Origin: Anthostomella pinea
Taxonomy: Eukaryota; Ascomycota; Sordariomycetes; Xylariales; Xylariaceae
NCBI GenBank assembly: GCA_963556695.1
Contig: CAUWAG010000018.1
Location: 4,216,001 to 4,280,000, forward strand
Length of the DNA stretch: 64,000 nt
Reading direction: 5' to 3'
The notes under the pieces are model-generated. The model was not told where the DNA came from. It made no database searches and was given only the letters and a program-made list of their open reading frames with translations. Shown here in pieces: positions 8,872-21,375 of the stretch; the stretch's first letter is position 1, and each line of letters starts with the position of its first letter. Made by a program: the position numbers and the translations under genes.

Positions 8872-9554
8872 GATGTAAGGTCACTACTGTGCTAGCGACC
8901 GCAAACCAACAGCTCATGGTCTCTGGATCTTGCTTTAGGGAGTCCAGCATCATCTTACAGCGGAGAGAAAGAGAGAGACATGCATTGTGAGTTCGAGTCC
9001 GTTTGTCTTGTGATGCGATGGTAGAGTAGTATTTGGATGGGCGGCCTCGTGCATAATGATGAGTCCCCGTCTCTGATTGATTGGCTGGATGCAGTGAAGA
9101 TGCAGGCACTCCGCGGTTGGCTACTTGACCTCACGGTTGGCTGCAAAACCCGACCGTGACGCATGCTCCCATACTCCTGAATATCTACACTGCGCCCGCT
9201 AGAGAAATAACGTTTCGTCTATACCTCTCCCTGATATCCAACTTGATCATCACGTCATCTCCCGTGTAAGTTGCGTGTATGAGGCTAAGAAACGCATATC
9301 CAATCTGTCATTTGGGGCTCCAGGCTATCATTGTCTTCTCTTTATGGATAGTTTATATCCCAGAGGTGGTGGAGAGACGTAACTGAACCACTACAGGCAC
9401 ATCATGTCAGCTTCTGATACTGCTGCTGTTGAAAGAAAAGGAATGAGACAAGATGTAGCGTTGGCCTATTCAAACGATCGCATTGCTGATGTGACGAAAG
9501 GTTGTGCTGGGCTGGAAGGACCCGACTGTATGGGAGGTGGGGGCTGTCCCAAAT
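8872..9554. other. Intergenic 8872-9554
   Basis: Promoter side of the deaminase-like gene and 3' side of the P450 at 9555-11205. A GA-rich tract (about 8961-8980) is present. If the P450 has an extra 3' intron starting at its GTGAGT (about 9570), a short last exon could end near 9470. Confidence 0.5.
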
Positions 9555-11205
9555 TCAGGGGCTACTCACAGGATTCTGCGGCCGAGGCTTCGTGTCGGGC
9601 TTGATATCGTACCGGAGCACGATCTGCGACAAGAGCAACTTGAGCAGATGATTGGCAAAGAACCGACCAGCACTACTCAGAGTCAGCAAAGCGATGTCCC
9701 ATCCCAACCGTGCACGAAAGGACCTACCAAGAAAACTTGCCATGGCTGAAAGCCAAGTAGTTCTCGTTCGTCGACGCGAACCTGAGACCCGTCGTCGTCT
9801 TCTCCCCGTCCTTCTCGTCCACGAATCGGAACGGGTCGTACTTGAACGGCGACTCTCCTGGGTATACTTCTTCGTCGTGGTGGACGCCATAGCTGCCGAT
9901 GCCGACCTTGGCGCCGTAGGGGATGTGCTCGCCCGTCGGGAGGTCGACGCCCTCCTTGGCTACGACGACCTTGATGACCCCGTGCGCGAACCCCCACAGG
10001 CGCAGGCTCTCGGTGAGCACACTGTCCATCTTAGGCAGCTTCGCCACCTCCGACCGGGTCCAGCGCACCGACGACTCGGCGCCGTCGGCCGCCGCGGCTT
10101 CCTCGCGCAGCTGGTTCTGGATTTCGGCGCTGTTGGGCGCATGGGCAATGTCGATCAGGGTGTTCTCGATGGTGATGCCCTGGACCTGGATAGCCGCCCA
10201 GTTGAGAATGGCCAGCAGCTTGGTGCTGTGGCTCTGGGAGCGGCACGGGTCCTCGTTGCGGCGGTAACCCTCCCGCATGAGGCGCGACAGGAGGTCATTC
10301 TCTGCATCGGGGTCCTGCTTACCCTCGGCCATGGCCATGGGGCTGGATCGGCTGGCCCGCTCGCGAATGACGGGGTTCACGCAGCGGTCCATACGCTTGA
10401 ACTGGATCCAGTCGTACTGCGCGAGCAGGGGTCCGAGGAGAGGCCGGAGGGGGTTCGGTGTGAGCTGCGCGAGAAGCGCCTCGACGAGGATGAACTTGGC
10501 GAAGCGGGTCGAGCTGGCGAGGTAGGCCGGGTCCCGGCAGAGCGGCAGTCCGACGTACACGCGGCTGACGATGCGGCTCATCATCACCAGGCACACGTCG
10601 AGGAGATCGACCTCCTTCCAGTTCTGCGTGTCGTTGCCCCAGAGGTCCTCGAGGGCGGCTTGGATCTCCTCGAGGACGTCGTTGGTCTTGTTGTTGAGCT
10701 CCTTGGTGATGTCCTTGATGAGGTTCACGACGAAGGTCCATTCGCTGTCCTCGGCGGCGACGCAGTTGAGAAAGGTGTGTTTGGCTGCGAGGAACTCGTT
10801 GTTGCTCTCGCGTTGGCTGAGCACGCTTGCTGGCTGCTTCATCAACCATGGCAGATGCTCTGATGGTATGATGACCTGGTGTCCCGTGAAGACATCAGGG
10901 AGAATATATGGGCGCCCCTTCTTGGAGAACTGTGGAACGTGTCAGTCTTCTAATACGATGATGAGTGAGGTGGAGGATATCTCTGCTCTTACGTCTCGAT
11001 GTCCGGCCCAGAGGAGAGCATCGACGCCAAAGACTGACCGCAGGGAAGCCCGGCCTCGGGATAGAAAAGAACCATCCGAGGTTGCGAAAGCCAGACTGTC
11101 TGGAATACCTTGATAGGAGAAGACACGGTACCATACGTAGTATATGGTACCAAAGAAGGCGGTTAGTGCCAACAACGGCAGCAGGGGCGAAAGAAACATA
11201 GCCAT
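9555..11205 (-). CDS. Cytochrome P450 monooxygenase (cluster P450 1)
   Basis: Three exons: 11205-10993, 10929-9728 and 9672-9555, giving 510 residues. The start has a strong CACCATGG context. An N-terminal membrane anchor is clear (FLSPLLPLLALTAFFGTIYY). The I-helix region reads LNWAAIQVQGITIEN, without the AGxDT motif; this resembles the group containing fungal ent-kaurene oxidase and GA14-synthase-type P450s, where FAAIHTTS-like sequences stand in this place. The ExxR motif (TESLR) and PFRF are intact. The heme loop FSHGKFSCAGRFF forms only when the 55-bp intron 9673-9727 is removed, which supports the model. The C-terminus is less sure: GTGAGT occurs inside the last codons, so a further small exon is possible. 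It faces away from the NRPS gene and probably shares its upstream region. Confidence 0.85.
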
Positions 11206-13229
11206 GGTGAAACAACAGGTCATGAACAAGCGTAATATTTGGTTTCAAAATTCAAGCGTGTGTTATGCCCCGGAAAGAGAGAAGGTAGCTCTTATCTTAT
11301 AGACTCTGCTTCGACAATGCCCACTTCCACATAGTGAGTCATCTTTGAGTGTCTCCCCTTTACGTTACCTATTGTGAGTGAGGTTCGGCCCCAAAATGTG
11401 CCCAGCCCCAGCTTGTTGGTGGCAGGCATGCGGCGAAGGCCTCACAGCCATTGTGAGCATTGTGCTGAGCGCACCGTTGCGGCACATACCCCGAGGTACG
11501 TTGCTATTGGCCTTGAAGAACCAACGCGGACATAATTCCTACTTGCAGAAATAATCCCTAGTTCAGGATTCAGCTAAGAGCGCTGATGTCCCGTGCGTGT
11601 GGCTATTCCAGGAGCTTATCTAAGAACCGCTCGGCGGTCAGAACCATTCATAAGCGTTCAGGGGTTGTAATATTAGTATCATCTGCGGGGCATATCTGAG
11701 GTATGTATCGAACTATGGCCATGTTGTCGTACGGTGACCTATATCTGACTTCGGTCAGCCTTGGGTGGTGCCCCTCTTGGGGTCACTAGGCTGCCACAAG
11801 GCTGGGCAGTTGCATGCAGTGCACTTTGTCAGCTTACTATATTGCATGCAGCTCGGTGTCAGAAGTGAAGGGCAACCACGGTCCGTTCTATAGCGCTCCA
11901 CGCAGATAGGAACATCTCAAACTTCCCCATGGCCTTGTGGATCATCGGCGGTCAACCTCGGTAGCGCAGAGCTATACATCCCCATCAAGTCGTGTGTGGA
12001 AGAGCGGGAACAGGTCGTTGAGCTGAAAGATAAGCATGGGGAAGTGGCTTGGGGTGGCGCACTCTTGTCAGCAGTATATGTAGCATTGCGCCGCATGACT
12101 ACCTAACCTTGGAGTTCTGGACTTGAGGGTATCGTCAGATTCCTGATTGCTCAGCTCGGCCGCCGCTGGGTTGCAAGCACCAATAAGCTGGGTGGGTTGA
12201 GTGTGTTGATGCTGGGCTGTACTATAGTCTATAGACCCACTCCCCCTAACTGGACCCTGACTGGACCCTGGCGTGCACCCTTTTCTCGCGATAGGCCGAT
12301 CTCTTGGCCCGTTCCGACGGGCCTGAATGTGTGGGGCCCGATAGTGCAGTCCCCGGCCTGCTCCTCGCCATGTCGGCCGAGAGGTGACTCAGCCCCTGCG
12401 AAGGATTCGGGACGCGGCATTATGAGACTGTAGAAATATTCCCCCAATAGGTCGACTGTTATGTAAAGCTGAGCCCGCATATTCAACGGCGTAGGGCTGA
12501 CGCCGGACCTCCGAGGCATGAGCCGCCCCACATCAGACCGAGGCTTGAACTCCACTTTCTGAAAAGGGGGGTCCCTTCTGAATATCCGATGGCTTCCACT
12601 TATGATAATCGCCTGCCTCGCCTGCTTCGTGCTTCCCCCGCCACGTATGGGAGCACCCGTTGGTCCCAGTCTTGGGGCTGACATGTGAGAGTAGATGGAG
12701 CACTAAATCGCGCACACCACGATTGGGGAGCGTATGAGGGGCGCTTACGCAGGGTGGTAAGCCGCTCCCGGGGCCCGAATTTCCGGACGAGGCGCGCCTT
12801 GAGCCTGCTATCCAGGAAAATATTGTCAACCATCGCCTAGTGCTTAGAAGTCCACACTTTCCGTGGCTTACGCGTGCTGCAGAGCGAGCGAAGGGCGCTG
12901 TGCCGCAAGGAAGAAGCCAGTAGCTATGGAAAGCGAGTGACTCATGGCCAAGCGCTACACAGAAGAGCTTGATGTTACATTGTCTTTCTAGGACTCTTTG
13001 AAACCGCCTGCATTCCCTCGGTATATGCTGATCCTATCGTGAATGACGCAGGCCACACATTCTCTTCTCTCGCTAACGATACAGTGAAGCGTACGAATAC
13101 GGTTATGCGAGGTATTCATAGGCCCATTGGCAATGTGACATTGTTTGCCCTCACCACACATTGTCACCTTTCAGCAGAATCTCAAAGGACCCCATGGACG
13201 GCACTCTTAAAGATAAGCACTAGAAAAAG
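11206..13229. other. Long divergent intergenic between P450 and NRPS
   Basis: 2.0 kb separating divergently transcribed cluster genes, and thus the likely site of shared regulation. Repeated TGCATGCA-type palindromes occur at about 11811-11850. Overlapping open frames at 12197-12833 on both strands have no domain and look non-coding. I could not recognise a specific transcription-factor site. Confidence 0.5.
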
Positions 13230-16200
13230 ATGACTACCCAAGTTGTATCAAGTTCCCCTGTATCTGAGATACCAACGCTCACGACGAAGGGTTATACCGC
13301 GTACCTCACTACTGATCGTGAGATCACGATACCAACGCCAAAACCAGCATCGACGATCATGGCAGCAACTATACTACCGCTTGTTCCAGCGGCTAACAGA
13401 CTGGTGCAGGATGTGATCAGAGACCAGGCTATGGCCCGCCCTTATGCACCAGCGATATGCTCAGCAAATGTCTATCTCACATACCAAGAACTTGACCAGC
13501 TCTCTTCACGGCTCGCCACGCATATTGGGACGTTCTGGATAAGGCCTGACTCCATCGTGCCGATCATATTTGATAAAGTGAGTACTCATATCTCCAAAAA
13601 TACCGGTTTTCACGCCCCTAGGCGCGGGATGGTTTCGAAGAACTGTCTTAGATAGTACCCACGTCGGTTATAATCCAGCTAATCAGTGTTTTCGAAGTCC
13701 GCAACCACAATTATCGCAATGCTAGCGGTACTGAAGGCAGGTGGTGCCTTCACTGCGCTGGATATCTCGCACCCAGACGAGAGATTGTCGGAAATCATCA
13801 AGAGCACCAAGGCCTCTGTTCTCTTGGCATCTCCAGCTCAGGCTTCGCGGTTCTCAGGAATACCAGGCCTTTCAGTCATCGAGGTGTCCAATGATATGCT
13901 GGCAAGCTTGACTGCACCCCAAGAACCGCCGGCAGCCCGTCTAGACGCCTCGCCTGAGAATCTGATGTACGTCATCTTCACCTCCGGCAGCACCGGTCGA
14001 CCAAAAGGCGTTATGATAGAACATCGCGCCTGGTTGAATAGTGCCCTCGCATACGGCTCAGATCAAGGCCTCAGTCCCCAGTCGAGGGTTCTGCAATTTG
14101 CATCTTACGCCTTCGACATGTCTCTTATGGAGATATTCACGACGCTGATCTTCGGTGGCTGTGTGTGCGTTCCAGCCGATGAGGACCGATTCGGCAAGAT
14201 CGAGGACTTCGTCAACAAGACTGGCGTGAACACGCTGATGCTGACGCCTTCCTACGCGAAGCTTTTGGATCCCGCCACGATGCCCAGCGTGCACACGTTC
14301 ATTACCGGCGGCGAGGCCGTGCCGAGCGACTTGCTCGAAAAATGGAACCTTCTGGTCGAGGTTTACATTGCCTACGGCCCCACTGAAGCTTCCATCCAGG
14401 CCGCAGGGGCGAAGCTTGAAATTGGAAGTTCCGTAGCCCCTTCGGGATTGGTCGGGCATTCCACGGGCTGTAACCTGTGGATCGTGAGCGAAGAGAACCA
14501 CGACGAGCTTGTTTCCCAGGGCGAGACAGGAGAGTTGCTCATCGAGGGACATACGCTTGCCAGGGGCTATCTGGACGACGAGGAAAAGACAAATGCCGCT
14601 TTCGTTGATGTCCAAGTTGGGTCCAATACTCGGCGGATGTTCAAGACCGGCGACCTGGTCCGTCAGATGGCGGACGGCAACATCGTATTCGTCGGTCGCA
14701 AGGACACGCAAGTCAAGGTGCAGGGCCAACGTTTTGAACTCACCGAGATCGAAGCAAGGCTAGCTCCTATTCTTCCTCCTGGATCCAAGGTCTGTGTTGA
14801 CAAAGTTGAAAGCCCTGCGTCGCCCAGCCAAGCTTTTCTGGTGGCTTTTGTCAGCACCTCGATGAAATTGTCGGACGACGAGCAGTCAGAGATCTGCTGG
14901 CGTCACGTCGAGGAGACCAGAGAACAGGTCCCCGAAATCATGGCGAGCTTGGCGAAAGTGCTCCATGCGCCCATGATACCGTCTGTATACGTGCCGGTGA
15001 CGTTTATACCTTTGACGACATCCCACAAGACGGATCGCAAGTCGTTGCGAGGGCTGGTAGAACGTTTGAGCTTCAATGACCTGGAGAAGCTTCGAAAGCC
15101 GAATGAAACGGGAGGCGAGACAAGAACATTGTCATCCAGTGAACTCACTTTGCGTGAGCTATGGGCGCTCGTCCTCAACAGGAGACCAGAGACAATTGGG
15201 CCAGATGACAATTTCATCCAACTAGGAGGTGATTCAGTCACAAGCATCAAACTCATCTCTGTCGCGCGCAATCAGGGGATCACTCTCACATCGGCAACAG
15301 TTCTCTCAACCCCAGTCTTGAGTGAGCAAGCTCAGAAACTGTCTATGTCCAACGGTTCGGGACAGCAGAAGAGCATCCAGCCATTTGGGCTGCTAGAAGG
15401 CCGCGCGGATGAGCTTCGCGGAACAGCGGTCGCTATCTGCAGACTACCTCCTGAAAATATAGAAGATGTGTTACCCATGACACTCAGTCAGATGCGGTGG
15501 TATGGCAAGACCTTGGTGAAGCCTACTGCCTGGCTTGACCAATACCACTTCACACTCCCCGAAGACGTGGACCTCGCGCGATTTAATTCGGCTCTGAACA
15601 GCGCCATTCAAGCTGCGGAGCTCCTACGGGCGAGGGTCATTGCCACTAGCGACAGGAAGCTCTTCCAAACCATCGCCAAACATCACCCAGTCGAAGTGGT
15701 GGAGGTCCAGGATAGCTTGGAGGCTTACCTGAGTCGAGATCTCGAAACCCCAATGGGCCTTGGAGCGCCGCTCAGTCGATATGCTCACGTCAAAACGCCC
15801 GACTCGGCGAAGGTGTTCGTCTGGACGATTCACCATGCCATTTATGACGGCTACTCTCTTCCCATGCTTCTTCAGTTCATCGAAGACTCGTACCAGGGGC
15901 TCAAACCAGCATCATTTACCCCTTTCAGCCATTATCTACAAGGACCGAGCGAAGATGAGCTCGTTGAGGGCGAGGCCTTTTGGAAACAATACCTGTCCGA
16001 GACATCTTGGACCAAGTTCCCGGCCCTGCCGCCTCCTGGGGAAAAGTCCGCACCATCTATGGACAGACTCTTGAGGACCTTTTCGCTCATCTCTAGAGAA
16101 CAACCAGACAGCACAGCAGAAGGCACAGCGTCAATAACCACCGCAAACGTGATTCGTGTCGCATATGCTGCTACGCTTTCCCACTATGCCGAAGCACAAG

Positions 16201-16712
16201 ACACTCCTGTGCTCTTCCTCGAGTCTCTCGGCGGCCGAAATTCAACTCTAGCAGGCATCGATCGCGTCGCCGGACCGACGCTCCTCACCATCCCCACAAG
16301 ACTACACCTCGCCAGCTCAAAGTCCTGCGGCGAGGTCCTATCCGAAGCGCAGACATCGCTAGTAGCGCGCATGAAATACGAGAACTTCCCGCTCCTCCGT
16401 CTGCTGCCCCTGGCGCCCGCCCTGGAGCTGCGCAACGTGCTGATGATTGAGGACGAGGCGTTCCTGATCAACGGTGCCGGCGAGGGCTTGTTTGGCCGTG
16501 GGAACGAGGAGTTGAAGCTGGATGAGACGGAGGGGCTGCCTATGATCTTCCGGTGCACCATTCATCGGGGTGCGGTTGATGTTGATATTCGGTATGATGA
16601 GCAGGTGCTTACGCGGGCGGAGGTGGAAGCTTTATTGGAGACATTTCGGAGGGTCTTTGAAGAGCTCTGGCTGGGAGACAGGAGTCGGTCTTTTGACAGT
16701 GTGCTTCAATGA
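13230..16712 (+). CDS. Monomodular non-ribosomal peptide synthetase, A-T-C
   Basis: Two exons, 13230-13577 and 13698-16712, giving 1120 residues. The 120-bp intron is placed so that the A-domain run FDK|SATTIIAMLAVLKAGG is continuous, which needs the acceptor TTCGAAG. Adenylation domain: TSGSTG at 211-216, FDMSLMEIF, AYGPTEASI, GELLIEG, YKTGDL-type RMFKTGDLV and the DRKSLR end. The binding-pocket code I read by comparison with GrsA is roughly D-M-M-M-I-G-A-I-Q-K, which I cannot assign to an amino acid. Thiolation domain: DNFIQLGGDSV with the phosphopantetheine Ser near 629. Condensation domain: HHAIYDG near 827-833, then a complete C-terminal half. There is no thioesterase or reductase, so the last C domain must release or condense the product, either cyclising it or joining it to another carrier or nucleophile. 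It is the backbone gene of the cluster. Confidence 0.92.
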
Positions 16713-17523
16713 CGATCCCGTTTGGCTAGTACGAGAGCGAACGGTTGATATTCGACCCCAAGTAGTAGACCCGATTATGTCTGAATATTACACAATTTCT
16801 TAACTATATTATTCTGTAACCCAGTTGATATGAACCGGTCACTGAGCTGCGCTATTGAAGAGTAACCTCGAGTCCATGGAAGCCCGAAGCTTCTCTCGCT
16901 CAGACCCAGCGTCGGACGGGGCGCACTGGGTAAGCGACAACTTTGTTTAGGTCCCTACTATGTATTGCATAGAATATAAAATACGCAAGAAACGGACAAT
17001 GCGCTTATACGTGACAATAATAAAACCGATGTTATCTATTCCACGACATCTTGTGCACGATCTGCCTAGGCACAGTACAGGCAAGGATTCATGCAAGAGA
17101 CGCCGGGCCTTTGGAGGGACTTTTGCATTATGCGGTGAAGGTTCTGCTGACACGGAAATGCGCCCTATTAAGGCTTAGCCCTATCAGCCGTTGCAACGCC
17201 TCTATATTGGGTGAATATAGCATTCTGCGTTAGCTACTGGCTGGGTGGGTATGTCAGCTTACCAACATATGGCCGGACCTAGGGCTGGACCTGCAGCTAC
17301 GCCCCATGACGGCGGTTGAGGCATTCTTGCCTCTTTGGGACGCCTGGGTGCCAGTAGCCAAGTTCACTCTGTCAATGGTCAGCGCACGATGAATGTTTCG
17401 AACCTGAGTCATTCATGCGTAACCACTTATCCGGCAATCTGAACTTCAAGCTTCTTACATTTGTCCGCGTTGGAACTTAGGGCTGAACATCGAGCTACAC
17501 GTACGTGGCTTTCTGCAGTAAAC
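16713..17523. other. Intergenic between NRPS and second P450
   Basis: Both neighbours run rightwards. No gene, tRNA or repeat was recognised; the last 300 bp are the presumed promoter of the P450. Confidence 0.5.
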
Positions 17524-19316
17524 ATGGACTCGGCGACGATAGGCCGGGCCTCAAAGGCCCTCGTGTATGCTGTAGGCATGTTCGCGATAGGCGCCTTTGT
17601 GAGATTCGTCTATCGCGGATACAAGGTCAGGATGAGAATCCAGAGCCTACGAGCGCAAGGGATCGTACGTGACTAGAAACCACCTCACTTGACCCTGATG
17701 GAAGCTGATTAATTGATAGCCGACCCTTCCACACTCGCTCATTTTCGGACACATACTCATACTCTTGAAGTTCCACAAGGAGTATCCTGGTGACGTTCAC
17801 TTTGGCATTATCTTGAGCTGGCTGGTGGACAACTGCAAGAAATGGATCCCAGACCTGGACGATACGCCACCGGTCCTGTATCTGGACATCTGGCCCATCT
17901 TCCCAGACATCATGATGATGGTTCTCGACTGCAACCTGTCGGCGCAGTTCACCCAGATCAGGAGCCTGCCAAAACACCCTATAACCCGCACATTCCTCGA
18001 GCCCCTGACCGACAACCTCGACATGACATCGGCGGACGGCGCGCAGTCCAAGGTTTGGCGGTCACGGTTCAACCCGAGCTTCAGCCCGCGGAACATCACC
18101 CGGGTCATCCCAGAGCTCATTGACGAGATTCTTGTCTTCAAAGAACTGCTGGGAGAACTGGCCGGCTCTGAGGAATCATGGGGTGAGGTTTTTCAGATGG
18201 AGGAGCTCACTACGAATCTGACATTTGATGTTATTCTTCGCGCGACCTTGTAAGTATCAAATTCTGGTGTCAAAATCCGGTCCCTTCACTTACAAGTCAC
18301 ACAGGGACGAACGACTGCACGAGCAGACGAACCCGGGAGGCAGTCCTCTCAAACGTGCTCTCATCATTCAGATTCAGCTCATGAGCAAAGTGATCGGCAT
18401 AAATCGCATTCTCGGCATCAAGAGATGGCCATGGGAGATGTGGAGCAGACATCGCAACAACCAAGCCCTGCGATATGCTCTCCTGGGCCGCGTGGAAGCA
18501 GTCATAAAATCAGGTCTCGTCGCGGAACCAATCACCGAAAAACAGAACATACTAAACATCGCCCTCGCCCGTACGCTCAAGGAGACGGGCGGGCGGGCTC
18601 CCGACCAGCAGTCCGTCGACGCCATCCTGGCCAACCTGAAGCTCTTCCTGTTCGCGGGCCACGACACGACCTCCTCGACCATCTGCTGGATGCTCAAGCT
18701 GCTGCAGGACAACCCAGACTGCCTGTCCCAGCTGCGCGCAGAGCACGACCGCATCCTAGGCGCGGACCCAAAGCAAGCCGCCAGGCTCCTGCGCGAGTCG
18801 CCCCAGCTGCTGAACAGCCTGCCCTACACCAACGGCGTCGTCAAAGAGACGCTGCGCTTCTATCCCCTCGCGTCGACCGTGCGCCAGGGCGAGCGTGACT
18901 TCTTCCTCCACGCGCCGGGCACGGGGACCCGATACCCAACCGAGGGCATGGCCATCCACGACGTGCCCTCCGTGATCCAGCTAGACCCGCGCGTGTGGCC
19001 ACGGGCGACCGAGTTCCTGCCGGAGCGCTGGCTCGCAGGGCCGGGCAATCCTATGCACCCGAACAAGGACGCCTGGCGGCCGTTTTCGATGGGGCCGCGG
19101 AACTGCATCGGCATGGAGCTGGCGATGGTGGAGATCAAGCTGGTGGCGGCGCTGGTGTGCCGCGAGTTTGATGTGGGGGAGGCTTGGGAGGAGTGGGATA
19201 GCAAAAGGAGTGTGAAGGGTCAGGGAAATACTGTTGATGGGGAGAGGCTTTATGGGTGTGGGCAGACGGTGCAGCACCCGAAGGATGGGATGCCGGTGCA
19301 TGTAAGACGGCGGTGA
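17524..19316 (+). CDS. Cytochrome P450 monooxygenase (cluster P450 2)
   Basis: Three exons, 17524-17664, 17720-18249 and 18305-19316, giving 560 residues; both introns are 55 bp with canonical ends. An N-terminal hydrophobic anchor (ALVYAVGMFAIGAFVRFVY) is followed by the proline-rich hinge GIPTLPHSLIFGH, which is continuous only after splicing. The I-helix has AGHDTTSS, the K-helix KETLR, the PERF region FLPERW and the heme loop FSMGPRNCIG. All catalytic elements are intact. It belongs to a different P450 group from the one at 9555-11205 (canonical AGxDTT here). Following the NRPS in the same direction, it probably oxidises the NRPS product. Confidence 0.9.
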
Positions 19317-19486
19317 TATTTTTTGCCTTTATGGTGAAGTCTGCTCTGATGATGGCCCCTAGTATCAATTCATAATGCATCGCTAAGAGGCGCATGGTGA
19401 TGAAACAATTTGGCCCGTTGCATAAACGACGAGTACCAGTGACATGATAATAATTCAGTTTGAGTATAATCTTCCGCCACAGCACC

Positions 19487-20556
19487 TTAATACATGGTCT
19501 GTGCCTGCCATCCGGCGTAGCATACAGCGCCTGCTACCACAATCAAGCCCATCCATACCATAGCCGTCCTCCTAAAGACGTACTTGGCTGTTGTTTCCAC
19601 AGCCTCAGAGTCATTCGCCCTTGGAAAAGGTTCATTGGGGACGGGCTTCTCCAGAATTTCGCATAAGGAGGCCCAGTCGCCCAGCTGTGTCCAGTAAAGC
19701 CGCTCTTTCGGTACGACTTTCTTGACATAGTCGTAGTGATACTCGAGAATGTCTTTCAGACATTAGCACATGATCAGTCTTGACATGAGCATACAGAAGC
19801 CCAGGGTGATACGTACCAGGTCCCGGTCCTTTGTCGTAGCCGTTTTCAATAAGCATCGCTCGTCCCCTACAACAACACACAGTTAGTCAGCTCTTCACTT
19901 CGTCTCCAACATGTCCTCGAGTCAAAAATTCCCGACATACTTCTTACTCATCTCACTCATAATCGACGGAAACCAACGCCATCCTGAAACTGGAGCCAAG
20001 TACCTAAATTTAGATTAGAAATCTCCAACTTTATTTTCTGGTGAATTTACCAAAAAATAATAATAAGAAGTTTACCAGCCTAGCCAGCGCGGCATGCTGC
20101 GCTTGATCATCTGTTCCATGCTCTTCCACCACCTCTGCGGATCCCTCCGCCAGCAAACGACTTTGGCATCGGGGTAGAGCTCGCAGAGCTCCCCGATGAA
20201 GTGCGTGCCGGGCGTGTCGGCGATGGCCACGAAGCCCCTCGTGGCCTCGCGCAGCGCCTTCAGCCGCTTCGGCCGGTCGTCGCCGGCCGCGTACACGGCG
20301 AGCCACTTGCGCACGTAGGCTGTTCGTGGGAAATGGACAATTGTCAGCCAGTGCGCGGGAAGGAGGGCTAGGCTAGGGGGAAGGGTGAATCACCGTCTTC
20401 GCGGCCGAGCAGCTGCGTGCCGCCGTGGCAGACCGGGCCATCGAGGAGGGTCTCGAAGGCCAGGGCCATGGACACGGTTCCCGTGCGTGCGAAGCCCGCG
20501 CCAATGACAGCGAGGGTCCTGTTGGGGTCGGTGGGGACGGACGGAACGCCTCCCAT
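19487..20556 (-). CDS. Sulfotransferase-like P-loop protein with C-terminal membrane anchor
   Basis: Five exons on the minus strand: 20556-20394, 20319-20076, 20003-19941, 19866-19817 and 19752-19487, giving 261 residues. Every junction is GT..AG and keeps the family reading frame. The N-terminal VIGAGFARTGT is the phosphosulfate-binding-like loop, GPVCHGG and GRED follow, and RRDPQRWWKS is the second nucleotide-contact motif; this pattern matches the fungal Sulfotransferase_17-type family. Members are often annotated simply as P-loop hydrolases and few have known substrates. The C-terminus carries a single membrane segment (MVWMGLIVVAGAVCYAGW), which would tether it to a membrane like the cluster P450s. 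It converges with the second P450, 170 bp away, and probably tailors the NRPS product. Actual sulfonation activity is inference. Confidence 0.85.
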
Positions 20557-21375
20557 GGCTGGTTCGCGAGGACTGATATTGGTGATGCGTTGGTATGTTC
20601 CTGGAGGATATGGTACATCCTTATCTACACTGTTCTATCAAAGCGTATTACAGCAGCAGAGGTTGCAACGTCTTATAGGAAGGCAAGTTGCTAGGTAGCC
20701 AGCCAGCTTACGCCGGCGCTTATTAATGTCAACTGCTGGCTATTTAGGGGGGTACCCATGTTGCTTATTAGTCTGGACCGCGGATAAGGTGGAGAATGGT
20801 GTAAGCGCTACTGCGTTGCGTGTCTGACATGCAGTGCTGGCGCTGTAAATAGGGGCTATGCGCTGCCTGGTCGAACATATTGTCCCGTAGTACGTGTACT
20901 TGTATTACTAGGGGTATACTTGAAAGCCATTTGAAGTATAGCCTTGAATTACACCAACAGAACTTCTTACTTAAACACGTACTACTTGCAAACTACAGAC
21001 TTCTACTGTCACTTCGTTATATACCGTTCATTTGGTAAGTCAGCTAGCATCCAGGCTGGTTGTATGTTTCATAGTGATTGTTTGTGTGTTCTTTCAACTT
21101 GAGAGCTTTGCCGGAAACGTCGTTTTGAACAACAACTGTAGTCTGGTCTATGACTACCCATGCTGTAGTGAAATGATATCTTTGTTCGCTTTGTCTGATA
21201 GAAGTCTTGAAATGGACATACCGGCCCAATGCCTTGACTTTGCCTTAAGATTAAACACTCGACTAGATGATTATCCAGGTTACAGCCAGTCAGTTACACC
21301 TGGGCTTTATTAACAACCGCGCTTCATCTTGCGCACAGGCTATATATCGTACCTCCATATATCAAGAAATTCGCC
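20557..21375. other. Intergenic, right border of the NRPS cluster
   Basis: Upstream of two divergently transcribed genes. AT-rich with short open frames only; no repeat recognised. Confidence 0.5.

Noticed and set aside
9652..10863. 403-codon plus-strand frame
   Set aside because: It is the exact antisense of the P450, which has all P450 motifs and splice sites; the frame is a product of GC-rich codon bias.
12197..12833. Overlapping frames on both strands in the P450-NRPS interval
   Set aside because: No domain, no supporting splice sites and no clear coding bias; treated as non-coding.
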